Shown: piece by piece, positions 7,730 through 15,240 of the stretch | Numbering within the stretch: position 1 is the stretch's first letter | How the letters are laid out: every line of letters begins with the position of its first letter | Assembly (NCBI GenBank): GCA_947084925.1 | Contig: CAMTUJ010000007.1 | Location: forward strand, 12,799 to 76,798 | From: JAGPUQ01 sp947084925 | GTDB taxonomy: Bacteria > Pseudomonadota > Gammaproteobacteria > Pseudomonadales > Porticoccaceae | Direction of reading: 5' to 3' | Length of the DNA: 64,000 nucleotides | Program-made: the position numbers and the translations under genes | The notes under the pieces: model-generated | What the model saw: the letters and a program-made list of their open reading frames with translations, nothing else | Told to the model about the DNA's origin: nothing | The model's database searches: none

Positions 7730-10700
7730 CCTGCCATCCGGTGGCGGGCGAGTTGCATTGTCTTCTCGATGATCGCGTCCATCTCTTCGGTGGACAGCGC
7801 GATGGCCCGTGCGCCCTTCACTTCGTCGTAGAGGTAGTCGTCGATCGCGTTCATGGTCCGGCGCTGGGCGTCGAGGTCATCCCAGTAACCCACCTTGCGG
7901 TTGCGCCGGAAGATGTCCCACACCGCCATGGCGGCCTCGGCGGCGGTTGTCTGAGCCTGCTCGGCGTCGCCGAGGTGGTTCGCCACGAAGGGGCGCAACA
8001 GGCCATAGACGGCAGCGGCGTCTGCGTCGCCGTTCAGTGCCGGTGGCAGGTCATCGCCCTTGCGCGAAACCACGGCGTCCTTGATCTCGGTGACCCGCTG
8101 CAGGTACTCGAGGTCGGACAGGCGCCTGGCGCGGTGGTCGTCGATGGCCTGCTGAATGAGTTTGGAGAACTTCTCGTAGAAGGCCGGGTCTTGCTCCAGC
8201 CGTTCGTTGATGGCGCGCCTGGTGGCGTGGGCGATCATGTCGGCCTTCGCTCCTAAACGGTCCCCGAGGTTCTTCTCGCTGCCCGCGCCTTGCTCCTCGA
8301 CCACCTTCTGGAATGCAGCCTCGTCGAAGATGTTCACCGGCGCGTTCAGCTGCACCACCTCGGAAGCCGAGATGTGGGTGTCCAGCAACTTCTGGATGCG
8401 CGGCTCGAAATCGCGGTAATCCACCGATTCGGCATAGCGCAGCTTCACCGCCGCCTTGAGATTGATGAAGCGCTTGAGATCGTTCTTGTAGGCGCGCAGC
8501 TTCTGTTCGGGCGTCTCGGTGATGAAGCGCTCGCTGGACAGCGCAATGGCCAGGGTCTTGGCGTAAGCCGTCAGTCGCTCGTAGAAATCGGCACGCAGCT
8601 TCTCATCGGCCAGCAACTGCTCGAAGGCTTCCTCGTCCTGACGGTTCTTCACCGTCTTGAACAGATCCCACAGCTCGGCATGGCGCTGCGGCAGGGCCTT
8701 GGTTTCTTCATGGATCGAGGTCAGCGCGCCTTCGAGATCCGCCGCCTCGAATCCTTCCAGGGCGCTGTAGGTGGTCAGCGCCTGGTCCAGCTCACCCAGC
8801 ACACCCACGTAGTCGATGATGTAGCCGAAGTCCTTGGTGCGGCTTCCGCCTAAGCTCCCCTCTCCCGTGTGCGGGAGAGGGGCCGGGGGAGAGGGTAGAT
8901 CGCCCTCGTACAGGCGGTTCACCCGGGCGATGGCCTGAAGCAGGGTGTGGTCCTTCAGACGGCGGGTCAGATAGAGCACAGTGTTACGCGGCGCGTCGAA
9001 GCCGGTCAGCAGCTTGTCCACCACGATCAGGATTTCAGGCTCTTCGCCGTTCTTGAAGGCGTTGACGACGTTCTTGTTGTAGTCCTCTTCGGAGCCGTGC
9101 CGCTTCATCATGCGTTGCCAGAAGGCCACCACCGCGTCGGTGGATTCCTCGGCGTCGATCTCGTCGAAGCCCTCGCGCTCGTCGGGCGGCGAGATGATCA
9201 CCTCGCTGCTGACCGCGCCCAGCTCGTCCAGAAACGCCTTGTAGCGCAGTGCCGCCGCCTTGTTGGGCGCCACCAACTGTGCCTTGAAGCCGGTGCCCTG
9301 CCAGTTCTGGCGGTAATGCTCGCTGATGTCGAAGGCGCGCATGTAGATCACCTGCTCGGCCTTGTTCAGCATCTCGGCGCGGGCGTATTTCTTCTTCAGA
9401 TCGGCCTTCTGCTGGTCGGTCAGCCCCTGGGTGTGACGCTCGAACCAGATGTCGATGGCAGCCTGGTTCTGCTCCAGCTCCACCATGCGCCCTTCGTAGA
9501 GCAGCGGCACGATGGCGCCGTCGGCCACAGCCTGGTCGATGGCATAGGTGTGGATCACGCCGCCGAACTTCGCCACGTCGCTCTTCTCGCGGGTGAGCAG
9601 CGGCGTGCCGGTGAAGCCGATGTAGCAGGCATTCGGGAACATCTGCCGCATGCGCGCCGAATAGCCGCCCAGCTGGGTGCGCTGGGTTTCGTCCACCAGC
9701 ACGAAGATGTCGGGCGAGGCATCGCTGAACTTCTTGTAGGCCAGCGCCTTGTCGAACTTGTGCACCAGCGTGGTGACGATGTGCGCCTTGCCGTCGGACA
9801 CCAGTTCCACCAGATGGCGGCCGCTCTCGGCCCTGTCCGGGGAGAGGCCGCAGGCGGCGAAGGTGTTGCCGAGCTGCTTGTCCAGATCCACCCGGTCGGT
9901 CACCAGCACGATGCGCGGATTGCGGATGGCCGGCTCCAGCGCCAGCGCGCGGGCCAGCATCACCATGGTCAGCGACTTGCCCGAGCCTTGGGTGTGCCAG
10001 ACGATGCCGCCCCGGCGGCGGCCCACCCTCTCCCCCGACCCCTCCCCCCGTGCCTGGGAGTGGGTAAAAATTGGCTCCCAACCCCCGCTTGGGGGAGAGG
10101 GGCCGGGGGAGAGGGCAGGTTCAATGTGCCGAACCCGCCGCAACACTTCCTGAATCGCGAACACCTGCTGATAGCGCGCGATCTTGCGCACGCCACCGTC
10201 GAACACGGTAAAAGCCCAGGCCATTTCCAGCAGGCGCTCGGGGCGGCACAGGGCGTAGAGCGCGCGGTCCTGTTCGGTCACCTGACGTTTCACCAGATAC
10301 TTGCCTTCATCGCGCACGCCCAGCTCGGCAAAAGCCAGTTCGAACAGCGAGGCCTTGACCAACTCCGGCAGCGGGCGTTCCAGCAGTGGCGCCAGATCGG
10401 CGTCCGCCACATCCTCCTTCCACTTCGACCAGAACTTGGCCGGCGTGCCGGTGGTGGCGTAGCGGGCTTCATTCTTGTTCACCGCCAGTACCATCTGCGC
10501 GTAGGTGAACAGGCGCGGGATGTATTCATCGCGCTGGTTGCGGATAGTCTGCGAGATGGCCTGGGCCACCTCGACCCTGGGCGACTTGCACTCGATCACC
10601 GCGAAGGGGATGCCGTTGACGAACAGCACCACGTCCGGCCGGCACATGGCATCCCCTCTCCCGCCCACGGGAGAGGGTGCCCCGAAGGGGCGGGAGAGGG

Positions 10701-11154
10701 AACGCTCCACCGCGAACTCGGCCGCCACGTGATAGATGTTGTTCTCTGGATTACGCCAGTCCACGTAGTTGAGGGTAAAACTCTTCAGATCGCCCTCGAT
10801 GGACTGCTCCAGCGCCACGCCCAGCGTCAGCAGGTCGTAGACCGCCTCGTTGGTCTTGAGCAGGCCGTCGTACTTGACGTTCTTCAGCCGCTGGATGGCG
10901 CTCTGGAGGTTCTCTTCGCTGAACAGATAGGCCCCGCCCTTGTGCTGGATGCGGTTCAGCTTCTTCAACTGCTCGCGGAGGATCTCTTCCAGCAGTACAT
11001 TGCCGGCCTTGCCGCCCCGCGCGGCCAGCGCCTCGGCGGGTGTCAGGTACTGGTAGCCCAGGTTGACCAGCACCTGCAGGGCCGGGATTTGGGACAGGTA
11101 TTTTTCGTCGAAGCGGAAGGACGGCTCGGCGGCGTGGTCGTCTGAATCGGTCAT
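7726..11154 (-). CDS. hsdR: Type I restriction enzyme R subunit (HsdR)
   Basis: 1142 residues, longer than typical because of three in-frame repeat insertions. It is the ATP-driven DNA translocase and nuclease subunit. The N-terminal nuclease has the PD-(D/E)xK pattern RPDVVLF...AVIECKSP (about 170-190). The motor shows Walker A HTQGSGKS (about 385), DEAD-box variant VDETQ, FTGTPLL and motif VI QAIARVNR. Repeat-derived peptides sit just before the nuclease aspartate (about 152-168), just before Walker A (about 346-377) and just after motif VI (about 753-768), all plausible loops. It starts 85 nt after the DUF559 gene and overlaps the next gene. Needs HsdM and HsdS for targeting. Confidence 0.95.
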   Translation of the reverse strand: MTDSDDHAAEPSFRFDEKYLSQIPALQVLVNLGYQYLTPAEALAARGGKAGNVLLEEILREQLKKLNRIQHKGGAYLFSEENLQSAIQRLKNVKYDGLLKTNEAVYDLLTLGVALEQSIEGDLKSFTLNYVDWRNPENNIYHVAAEFAVERSLSRPFGAPSPVGGRGDAMCRPDVVLFVNGIPFAVIECKSPRVEVAQAISQTIRNQRDEYIPRLFTYAQMVLAVNKNEARYATTGTPAKFWSKWKEDVADADLAPLLERPLPELVKASLFELAFAELGVRDEGKYLVKRQVTEQDRALYALCRPERLLEMAWAFTVFDGGVRKIARYQQVFAIQEVLRRVRHIEPALSPGPSPPSGGWEPIFTHSQARGEGSGERVGRRRGGIVWHTQGSGKSLTMVMLARALALEPAIRNPRIVLVTDRVDLDKQLGNTFAACGLSPDRAESGRHLVELVSDGKAHIVTTLVHKFDKALAYKKFSDASPDIFVLVDETQRTQLGGYSARMRQMFPNACYIGFTGTPLLTREKSDVAKFGGVIHTYAIDQAVADGAIVPLLYEGRMVELEQNQAAIDIWFERHTQGLTDQQKADLKKKYARAEMLNKAEQVIYMRAFDISEHYRQNWQGTGFKAQLVAPNKAAALRYKAFLDELGAVSSEVIISPPDEREGFDEIDAEESTDAVVAFWQRMMKRHGSEEDYNKNVVNAFKNGEEPEILIVVDKLLTGFDAPRNTVLYLTRRLKDHTLLQAIARVNRLYEGDLPSPPAPLPHTGEGSLGGSRTKDFGYIIDYVGVLGELDQALTTYSALEGFEAADLEGALTSIHEETKALPQRHAELWDLFKTVKNRQDEEAFEQLLADEKLRADFYERLTAYAKTLAIALSSERFITETPEQKLRAYKNDLKRFINLKAAVKLRYAESVDYRDFEPRIQKLLDTHISASEVVQLNAPVNIFDEAAFQKVVEEQGAGSEKNLGDRLGAKADMIAHATRRAINERLEQDPAFYEKFSKLIQQAIDDHRARRLSDLEYLQRVTEIKDAVVSRKGDDLPPALNGDADAAAVYGLLRPFVANHLGDAEQAQTTAAEAAMAVWDIFRRNRKVGYWDDLDAQRRTMNAIDDYLYDEVKGARAIALSTEEMDAIIEKTMQLARHRMAG
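8852..8898. repeat. GC-rich palindromic repeat in hsdR, after motif VI
   Basis: CCCCTCTCCCG and CGGGAGAGGGG arms around a 4-nt loop, followed by a GGGGGAGAGGG tail. Translated in frame as PSPPAPLPHTGEGSLGG, splitting the usual junction between motif VI and the following YIIDYVG strand. Confidence 0.8.
10025..10117. repeat. GC-rich palindromic repeat pair in hsdR, before Walker A
   Basis: About 93 bp with CCCTCTCCCCCG at one end and GGGGGAGAGGG at the other, plus an inner degenerate arm pair (GGGAGTGGG / AACCCCCGC). It adds about 31 residues (for example SPGPSPPSGGWEP) immediately before the Walker A motif, without breaking the frame. It is the longest and most diverged copy in hsdR. Confidence 0.75.
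10652..10700. repeat. GC-rich palindromic repeat in hsdR nuclease domain
   Basis: CCCCTCTCCCG and GGGAGAGGG arms followed by a second GGGAGAGGG. Translated as FGAPSPVGGRGDA a few residues before the catalytic RPD of the nuclease. In frame. Confidence 0.75.
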
Positions 11155-11239
11155 GGGCTACACTCTCGCGCAAAGGTTCCTCGCCGGTGACAAGTGCCCA
11201 AGGGGCTCTTTCGGGCCGTGGCCCGGATAGCTGGCGAGG

Positions 11240-11782
11240 TCATTTTTCGTTACTTGGATTGGGCTTTCCCCGGTCGGCAGAGCGGCTCTGGACTTCCTCC
11301 GGGGCCGTTTTGTTTTCTGCACACTCACCCTCTCCCGGCCTTCGGCCACCCTCTCCCGCAAGCGGGAGAGGGGAAGAAACACCCGCCGCAGCGCTCCTGC
11401 TCCCCTCTCCCGCTTGCGGGAGAGGGGTCGGGGGAGAGGGTGCAGCGGCAAGCACCTCCCGGATCCGCTCCAACACCCCCGGCAACTCCTGCATCACCTC
11501 GCTGTTCCAGAACCTCAGCACCCGATAACCATTCGCTGCAAGCCACGCATCGCGCCGCTGGTCATAGGCGACATCATCGGCATGCTGCCCACCGTCCAGT
11601 TCGATCACCAGTCGGCTTTCCAGGCAGACGAAATCGACAATGAACGGGCCGATCGGTTTCTGCCGCTTGAACTTCGCACCCACGAACCGGTGGCCGCGCA
11701 AGTGATACCAGAGCCGATGTTCGGCATCGGTCATATCCTTGCGCAGCGCCTTGGCATGCTTCAGCAAGCGTGGGTCAGTCAT
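11240..11782 (-). CDS. DUF559 (Vsr-like) endonuclease-domain protein
   Basis: 180 residues. Residues about 5-112 form the DUF559 fold: KDMTDAEHRLWYHLRG, then GPFIVDFVCLESRLVIELDG, which carries the D...E-x-D residues of a Vsr/PD-(D/E)xK nuclease, and GYRVLRFWNSEV. The remaining 68 residues are mostly a translated palindromic repeat array (PSPPTPLPQAGEG, SPLPLAGEG). The start ATG lies inside the end of hsdS (8-nt overlap), and the GGGAGAGGG of the upstream repeat array serves as ribosome binding site. The coding core is thus flanked on both sides by related repeat arrays. Function in the island is unknown; DNA nicking or repeat mobilisation are guesses. Confidence 0.8.
   Translation of the reverse strand: MTDPRLLKHAKALRKDMTDAEHRLWYHLRGHRFVGAKFKRQKPIGPFIVDFVCLESRLVIELDGGQHADDVAYDQRRDAWLAANGYRVLRFWNSEVMQELPGVLERIREVLAAAPSPPTPLPQAGEGSRSAAAGVSSPLPLAGEGGRRPGEGECAENKTAPEEVQSRSADRGKPNPSNEK
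11328..11443. repeat. Palindromic repeat array, downstream copy (DUF559 3' end)
   Basis: Alternating CCCTCTCCCG and GCGGGAGAGGG arms. Its first 84 bp match 11788-11871 with about six differences, and its last about 40 bp match the end of that array, so the two are direct repeats about 460 bp apart. It encodes residues about 114-152 of the DUF559 protein. Confidence 0.85.
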
Positions 11783-13157
11783 GCTGGCCCTCTCCCGGCC
11801 TTCGGCCACCCTCTCCCGCGCGCGGGAGAGGGGAAGAAACACCCACCGCAGCACTCTCGCTCCCCTCTCTCGCCGCAGTGCCCCTGCTCCCCTCTCCCGC
11901 CCGAGAACGAGCACTCCCCTCTCCCGCTTGCGGGAGAGGGGCTGGGGGATAGGGTGCTTCAACGCCGAGCCGCCACTGACCGGTGAGCAGCTTCTGCATC
12001 AGGCCGCGCTTCTGGGTCTTGAGCGCGTCTGTGTATTTTCGAAGCAGGCTGATCTCAGCCTCAGCCTCATCGAGAAAAGCAGCGATAGCCTTCTGCTCAT
12101 CACCCGGCGGAAACGGCAGCTTGATCGAGCAAAAGTCCTGAAAGCTGATTTGCTTGCCGTCGCGGATGCCGATGACAGCAACTGAAAGGCGTTTGATGAA
12201 GTCAGCCGATTTGAAGTAGTGACGGAAGAACCGTTCGTCGATCTCGACCACTTCTCTCAGGACCGTGTAGGCAGGGCTGACCAGTCCGCGATAGTCCGAG
12301 TGCTCCAGCCCTCCCTGGAACGAGCGCAAGCTGATGACGAAATTGCCCGGCTGGACCAACTTGAAGGCGCCCGTTTCACCCGATGGCATGGTGACCCGGC
12401 CTTCCAGCATGTCTCTGGGGATGACACCTCGCTCTTGTGTCACCGAGAGCAGTGGCTCACTGAGGTGACCCTTGCGAGAGGTGTTCTCGAAGATTTCGTC
12501 TGCGCGCCGCAATCCCCACCGCGTCGAGAAGCCATTCAGCCGCTTTCGTGAGGTGAGTAACAGGTGCGAGGTGGCTGCGAAGCGCCGCTCCTTCGCCGCA
12601 ATCAGTTGCTCGGTTTTCTGGATGGCGGTGTCCCAGGCGGCGAAGAGAATGACGATCTCCTTCTGCTCGGCAACGTCCGGAAGAAGCAGTTCCAGTTGCT
12701 TGTAGGCACCGACGTTGAAATGCTTTAGAGCAAGCCCTCCCTGCGTTCCAAGTACATGGCGTCGGCCGACGGGCGAGTTTGTGAACTCGGCGAGATACTC
12801 AGGGAGAACCTGGTCCTGATGAGGGCGCGCAAATACGATGTCGATGCAGTTTGACCCTGCGTACTCTTCGGTAACGACGCAAGCAGTGCCCGGTGCACCA
12901 GAACGAACAACGAGAACGTCGCCAGCCCTGAGCGATGATTTCGAGTTTGCCCGGTGCCCTTCGGGAGACAGGTAGACCCAGTCACGATCAACAATGCGGT
13001 TTTCGCCAACATTCGCTGACCGAAAAGCTCGGATACCTTCACTGGGTGCGACGTAGTATTGCGACGGCTGGATAACGATACCTACGCTGACTGTTTCGCA
13101 AACGTCTGCAACGTGTACTCGTCTCCACATGGCGGGTTTCAGGGGGGCTGGCGTCAT
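11775..13157 (-). CDS. hsdS: Type I restriction enzyme specificity subunit (HsdS), full length
   Basis: 460 residues with two target-recognition domains and two coiled-coil spacers (AEQKEIVILFAAWDTAIQKT near 165-185, DEQKAIAAFLDEAEAEI near 365-385), the layout that sets a bipartite recognition site. The natural end should be near LMQKLLTGQWRLG (about residue 398). The last 62 residues are translated repeat sequence (PPAPLPQAGEG, SSPLPRAGEG). The start overlaps the RhuM stop (ATGA) and the stop lies 8 nt inside the DUF559 gene. The repeat array has therefore become the hsdS 3' end. Confidence 0.92.
   Translation of the reverse strand: MTPAPLKPAMWRRVHVADVCETVSVGIVIQPSQYYVAPSEGIRAFRSANVGENRIVDRDWVYLSPEGHRANSKSSLRAGDVLVVRSGAPGTACVVTEEYAGSNCIDIVFARPHQDQVLPEYLAEFTNSPVGRRHVLGTQGGLALKHFNVGAYKQLELLLPDVAEQKEIVILFAAWDTAIQKTEQLIAAKERRFAATSHLLLTSRKRLNGFSTRWGLRRADEIFENTSRKGHLSEPLLSVTQERGVIPRDMLEGRVTMPSGETGAFKLVQPGNFVISLRSFQGGLEHSDYRGLVSPAYTVLREVVEIDERFFRHYFKSADFIKRLSVAVIGIRDGKQISFQDFCSIKLPFPPGDEQKAIAAFLDEAEAEISLLRKYTDALKTQKRGLMQKLLTGQWRLGVEAPYPPAPLPQAGEGSARSRAGEGSRGTAAREGSESAAVGVSSPLPRAGEGGRRPGEGQHD
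11788..11956. repeat. Palindromic repeat array, upstream copy (hsdS 3' end)
   Basis: About 169 bp built from the same units as the downstream array, but expanded by an internal block (about 11872-11913). It ends with CCCCTCTCCCG/CGGGAGAGGGG followed by GGGGGATAGGG. It is read in frame as the last 57 or so residues of HsdS and supplies the ribosome binding site for the DUF559 gene. Confidence 0.85.
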
Positions 13158-14176
13158 TTCTTCTTCCCCCGCCCCTTGCCTTCCAACTGCCGCTCGGTCT
13201 GCTCCAGCACCTCCATGTCCTCGGCATCCGCCGCCAGCCGTGCCGCCTCGCGCCGTGCCGCGTCGAAACTCTCGTAGCGCTCCAGCGCCAGCTTCTCCGC
13301 CACATCACTCCGCAGCTTGCCGGCGTGGGTCAGCACCTCGCGCTCATTGAACTGCAGAAAGGCGTCGAGCTTGTCTTCCCAGTCGCGCATGATCAGGGTG
13401 CGGCGGTGGCTTGCCTGGTCCTCGGCGTAGTCGAGGTACATGACGACGATGCGGTCCAGCGCCTCGATCTCGTCCTGGCTCAGGTAATTCTTGGCGACAG
13501 TGACGTCCTGCTTGCGCACCCGGCCGCCGGCCCAGGTGGTCAGGCCCATGTTGGGCAGGGCGGGGTCGGCGCGGCCGGCGATGAGTTCGGGCGCGGTGTG
13601 GCCGGTGACGGCCCAGAGCATCTTGTTCTGCACCTTCTTGAAGAACAGCTGGGCGGCCTCGGACTGGCTGTCGTAGTCCACGGCGGTGGCGTAGATATCG
13701 CGAATCTTCTGGTAGAAGCGCTTTTCCGAGGCGCGGATGTCGCGGATGCGCGCCAGCAGCTCGTCGAAATAGTCCCAGCCGCCGGGCTCCTTGAGGCGGG
13801 CGTCGTCCAGCACGAAGCCCTTGACCAGGTATTCGCGCAGATGAGTGGTGGCCCACTGGCGGAACTGGGTGCCGCGCGGGGAACGCACCCGGTAGCCGAC
13901 GGCCAGGATCATGTCCAGGTTGTAGTGCTTGAGGCTGCGATTGACCGCCCGGCCACCCTCCTGGCGAACTTGTAAGCGTTCCTTACACGTTGCTCCTTCG
14001 CTCAGCTCCCCCTCTGCATAGATGGCCTTGGTGTGCTGGGTAATGTTCTGCGGCGTGGTGTCGAACAGGGTGGCCATCTCCAGCTGGGTGAGCCAGACGG
14101 TGCCGCCCTCAGCGCGCAGCTGGATGGCGGCGCTGCCGTCATCCAGGGTGTAGAGGATCAGTTCGCCGCCATTCAT
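13154..14176 (-). CDS. RhuM family protein
   Basis: 340 residues, full length. Family marks: the N-terminal winged-helix piece TVWLTQLEMATLFDTTPQNI, then RSLKHYNLDMILAVGYRVRS, FRQWATTHLREYLVKGFVLDD and the C-terminal RIVVMYLDYAEDQA region. RhuM proteins were named in a Salmonella pathogenicity island but are commonly found in type I restriction operons; their role there is not established. DNA binding is likely from the N-terminal domain. The start overlaps the BRO gene stop and its own stop overlaps the hsdS start, both by ATGA, so expression should be tightly coupled to hsdM and hsdS. Confidence 0.9.
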   Translation of the reverse strand: MNGGELILYTLDDGSAAIQLRAEGGTVWLTQLEMATLFDTTPQNITQHTKAIYAEGELSEGATCKERLQVRQEGGRAVNRSLKHYNLDMILAVGYRVRSPRGTQFRQWATTHLREYLVKGFVLDDARLKEPGGWDYFDELLARIRDIRASEKRFYQKIRDIYATAVDYDSQSEAAQLFFKKVQNKMLWAVTGHTAPELIAGRADPALPNMGLTTWAGGRVRKQDVTVAKNYLSQDEIEALDRIVVMYLDYAEDQASHRRTLIMRDWEDKLDAFLQFNEREVLTHAGKLRSDVAEKLALERYESFDAARREAARLAADAEDMEVLEQTERQLEGKGRGKKK

Positions 14177-15240
14177 TTCTTTTTCTCCAGTTTTTTCTTG
14201 CCCTTTTCGAGCTGCTGGATACTGGCCTTGGGCGTGGGCAGGGCCTCCGGCATGGTGCCGCCCAGGTCGGCGATGGTCTTGGCGGTTTTCTTGATCACCT
14301 TCTCGCGTGTCTTGGCTCTGTCGTGCGCCGATTGCGCAAGCGCTTCGGTCTGCGTGGCGACAAAAGCACTGACTGCAATTTCCGCTGCGCCGGGTTCCGG
14401 CGCACCGAGGTTGTTGCTGGCGCTGACCACCGGCTTGCCTGACCTGGCTTCGAGTTCCTTGCGGGCATTGCCGGCGACTGCGCCGCCCTCCTTGGCGGCA
14501 GTCTTGTTCTGCCGGAAGCCCTGGGCATCCTTGCGCCTGGCGATCTCGGTGGTGCTGGCTTCGCCCAGCATGGTGAAGATCAACTCCAGGTCGGTCATAT
14601 GGTCGCGCAGGTTGGCGGCCCTGGCCTGTTCGAGTCCCTTGAGCTTCCGGTGATCCCCAGGGGTCAGGCCGAAGGTGGCGCGGGCGATCTCGGCGGTGAG
14701 GATCGAATACTCCCGGCCCTCGGTGACGCCGCGCTGCTTCCATTCGTCCGTGAGCGCGCCGCGCACGGCAATCGAGCGCAGGCGTTTGTCGATCCAGTCC
14801 TTGGGATAGCCCTTGGCCTCGTAGAGTTCGCGCGCCCGGGCACTGGCCAGTTCCGGGTCTTCGATTTCCTTGACGCGCTCGTAGCCGACCTGGGCCTGCC
14901 AACGCTTGAAGGGCTCGGCCTTGGGCGAGGGAATGGACTGGATGATGCGGAACAGGCCTTCGGTGTTGGCGCAGTCGGTGATGCGCTGCTTGCCGTCGGG
15001 GGCTTCCAGCTTCAACCCGTGACAAAACGTCACGACTTCACTGCCCTCGGCCCCAAGCCGCTGCTTGAGCTTGCGCCAATAGGCCCCTGCATCGCGGCTG
15101 CCGGTCAGCACGGCACAGACATCGACCACGGAAAACCACCATTCTTTACCGTGCCAGGTGCGGCGGATGGCTTGCTCCTGAAAGACGACGATGCGGTCAG
15201 CCGGGTTGGCGGGCGGGTCGGCCTTTGTTTTCTTGCTCAT
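14173..15240 (-). CDS. BRO-N domain (phage antirepressor/DinD-like) protein
   Basis: 355 residues. The N-terminal half is a BRO-N domain (KEWWFSVVDVCAVLTGS near 32-48, ADPPANPADRIVVFQEQ before it). It continues into the block PSPKAEPFKRWQAQVGYERV shared with DinD-type proteins, then LTAEIARATFGLTP and DHMTDLELIFTMLGEA. The C-terminal about 70 residues are lysine-rich and probably disordered (EKGKKKLEKKK end). Homologues are often inserted between hsdM and hsdS; role unknown, possibly regulatory or anti-inhibitory. ATGA overlaps link it to hsdM upstream and RhuM downstream. Confidence 0.85.
   Translation of the reverse strand: MSKKTKADPPANPADRIVVFQEQAIRRTWHGKEWWFSVVDVCAVLTGSRDAGAYWRKLKQRLGAEGSEVVTFCHGLKLEAPDGKQRITDCANTEGLFRIIQSIPSPKAEPFKRWQAQVGYERVKEIEDPELASARARELYEAKGYPKDWIDKRLRSIAVRGALTDEWKQRGVTEGREYSILTAEIARATFGLTPGDHRKLKGLEQARAANLRDHMTDLELIFTMLGEASTTEIARRKDAQGFRQNKTAAKEGGAVAGNARKELEARSGKPVVSASNNLGAPEPGAAEIAVSAFVATQTEALAQSAHDRAKTREKVIKKTAKTIADLGGTMPEALPTPKASIQQLEKGKKKLEKKK

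Noticed and set aside
8947..11145. Long plus-strand frame of 732 codons opposite hsdR
   Set aside because: HsdR has all family motifs; the opposite frame has none.
11328..11956. CRISPR array
   Set aside because: Repeats are palindromic units of irregular spacing lying inside coding frames, with a gene between two blocks; no spacers of constant length and no cas genes.
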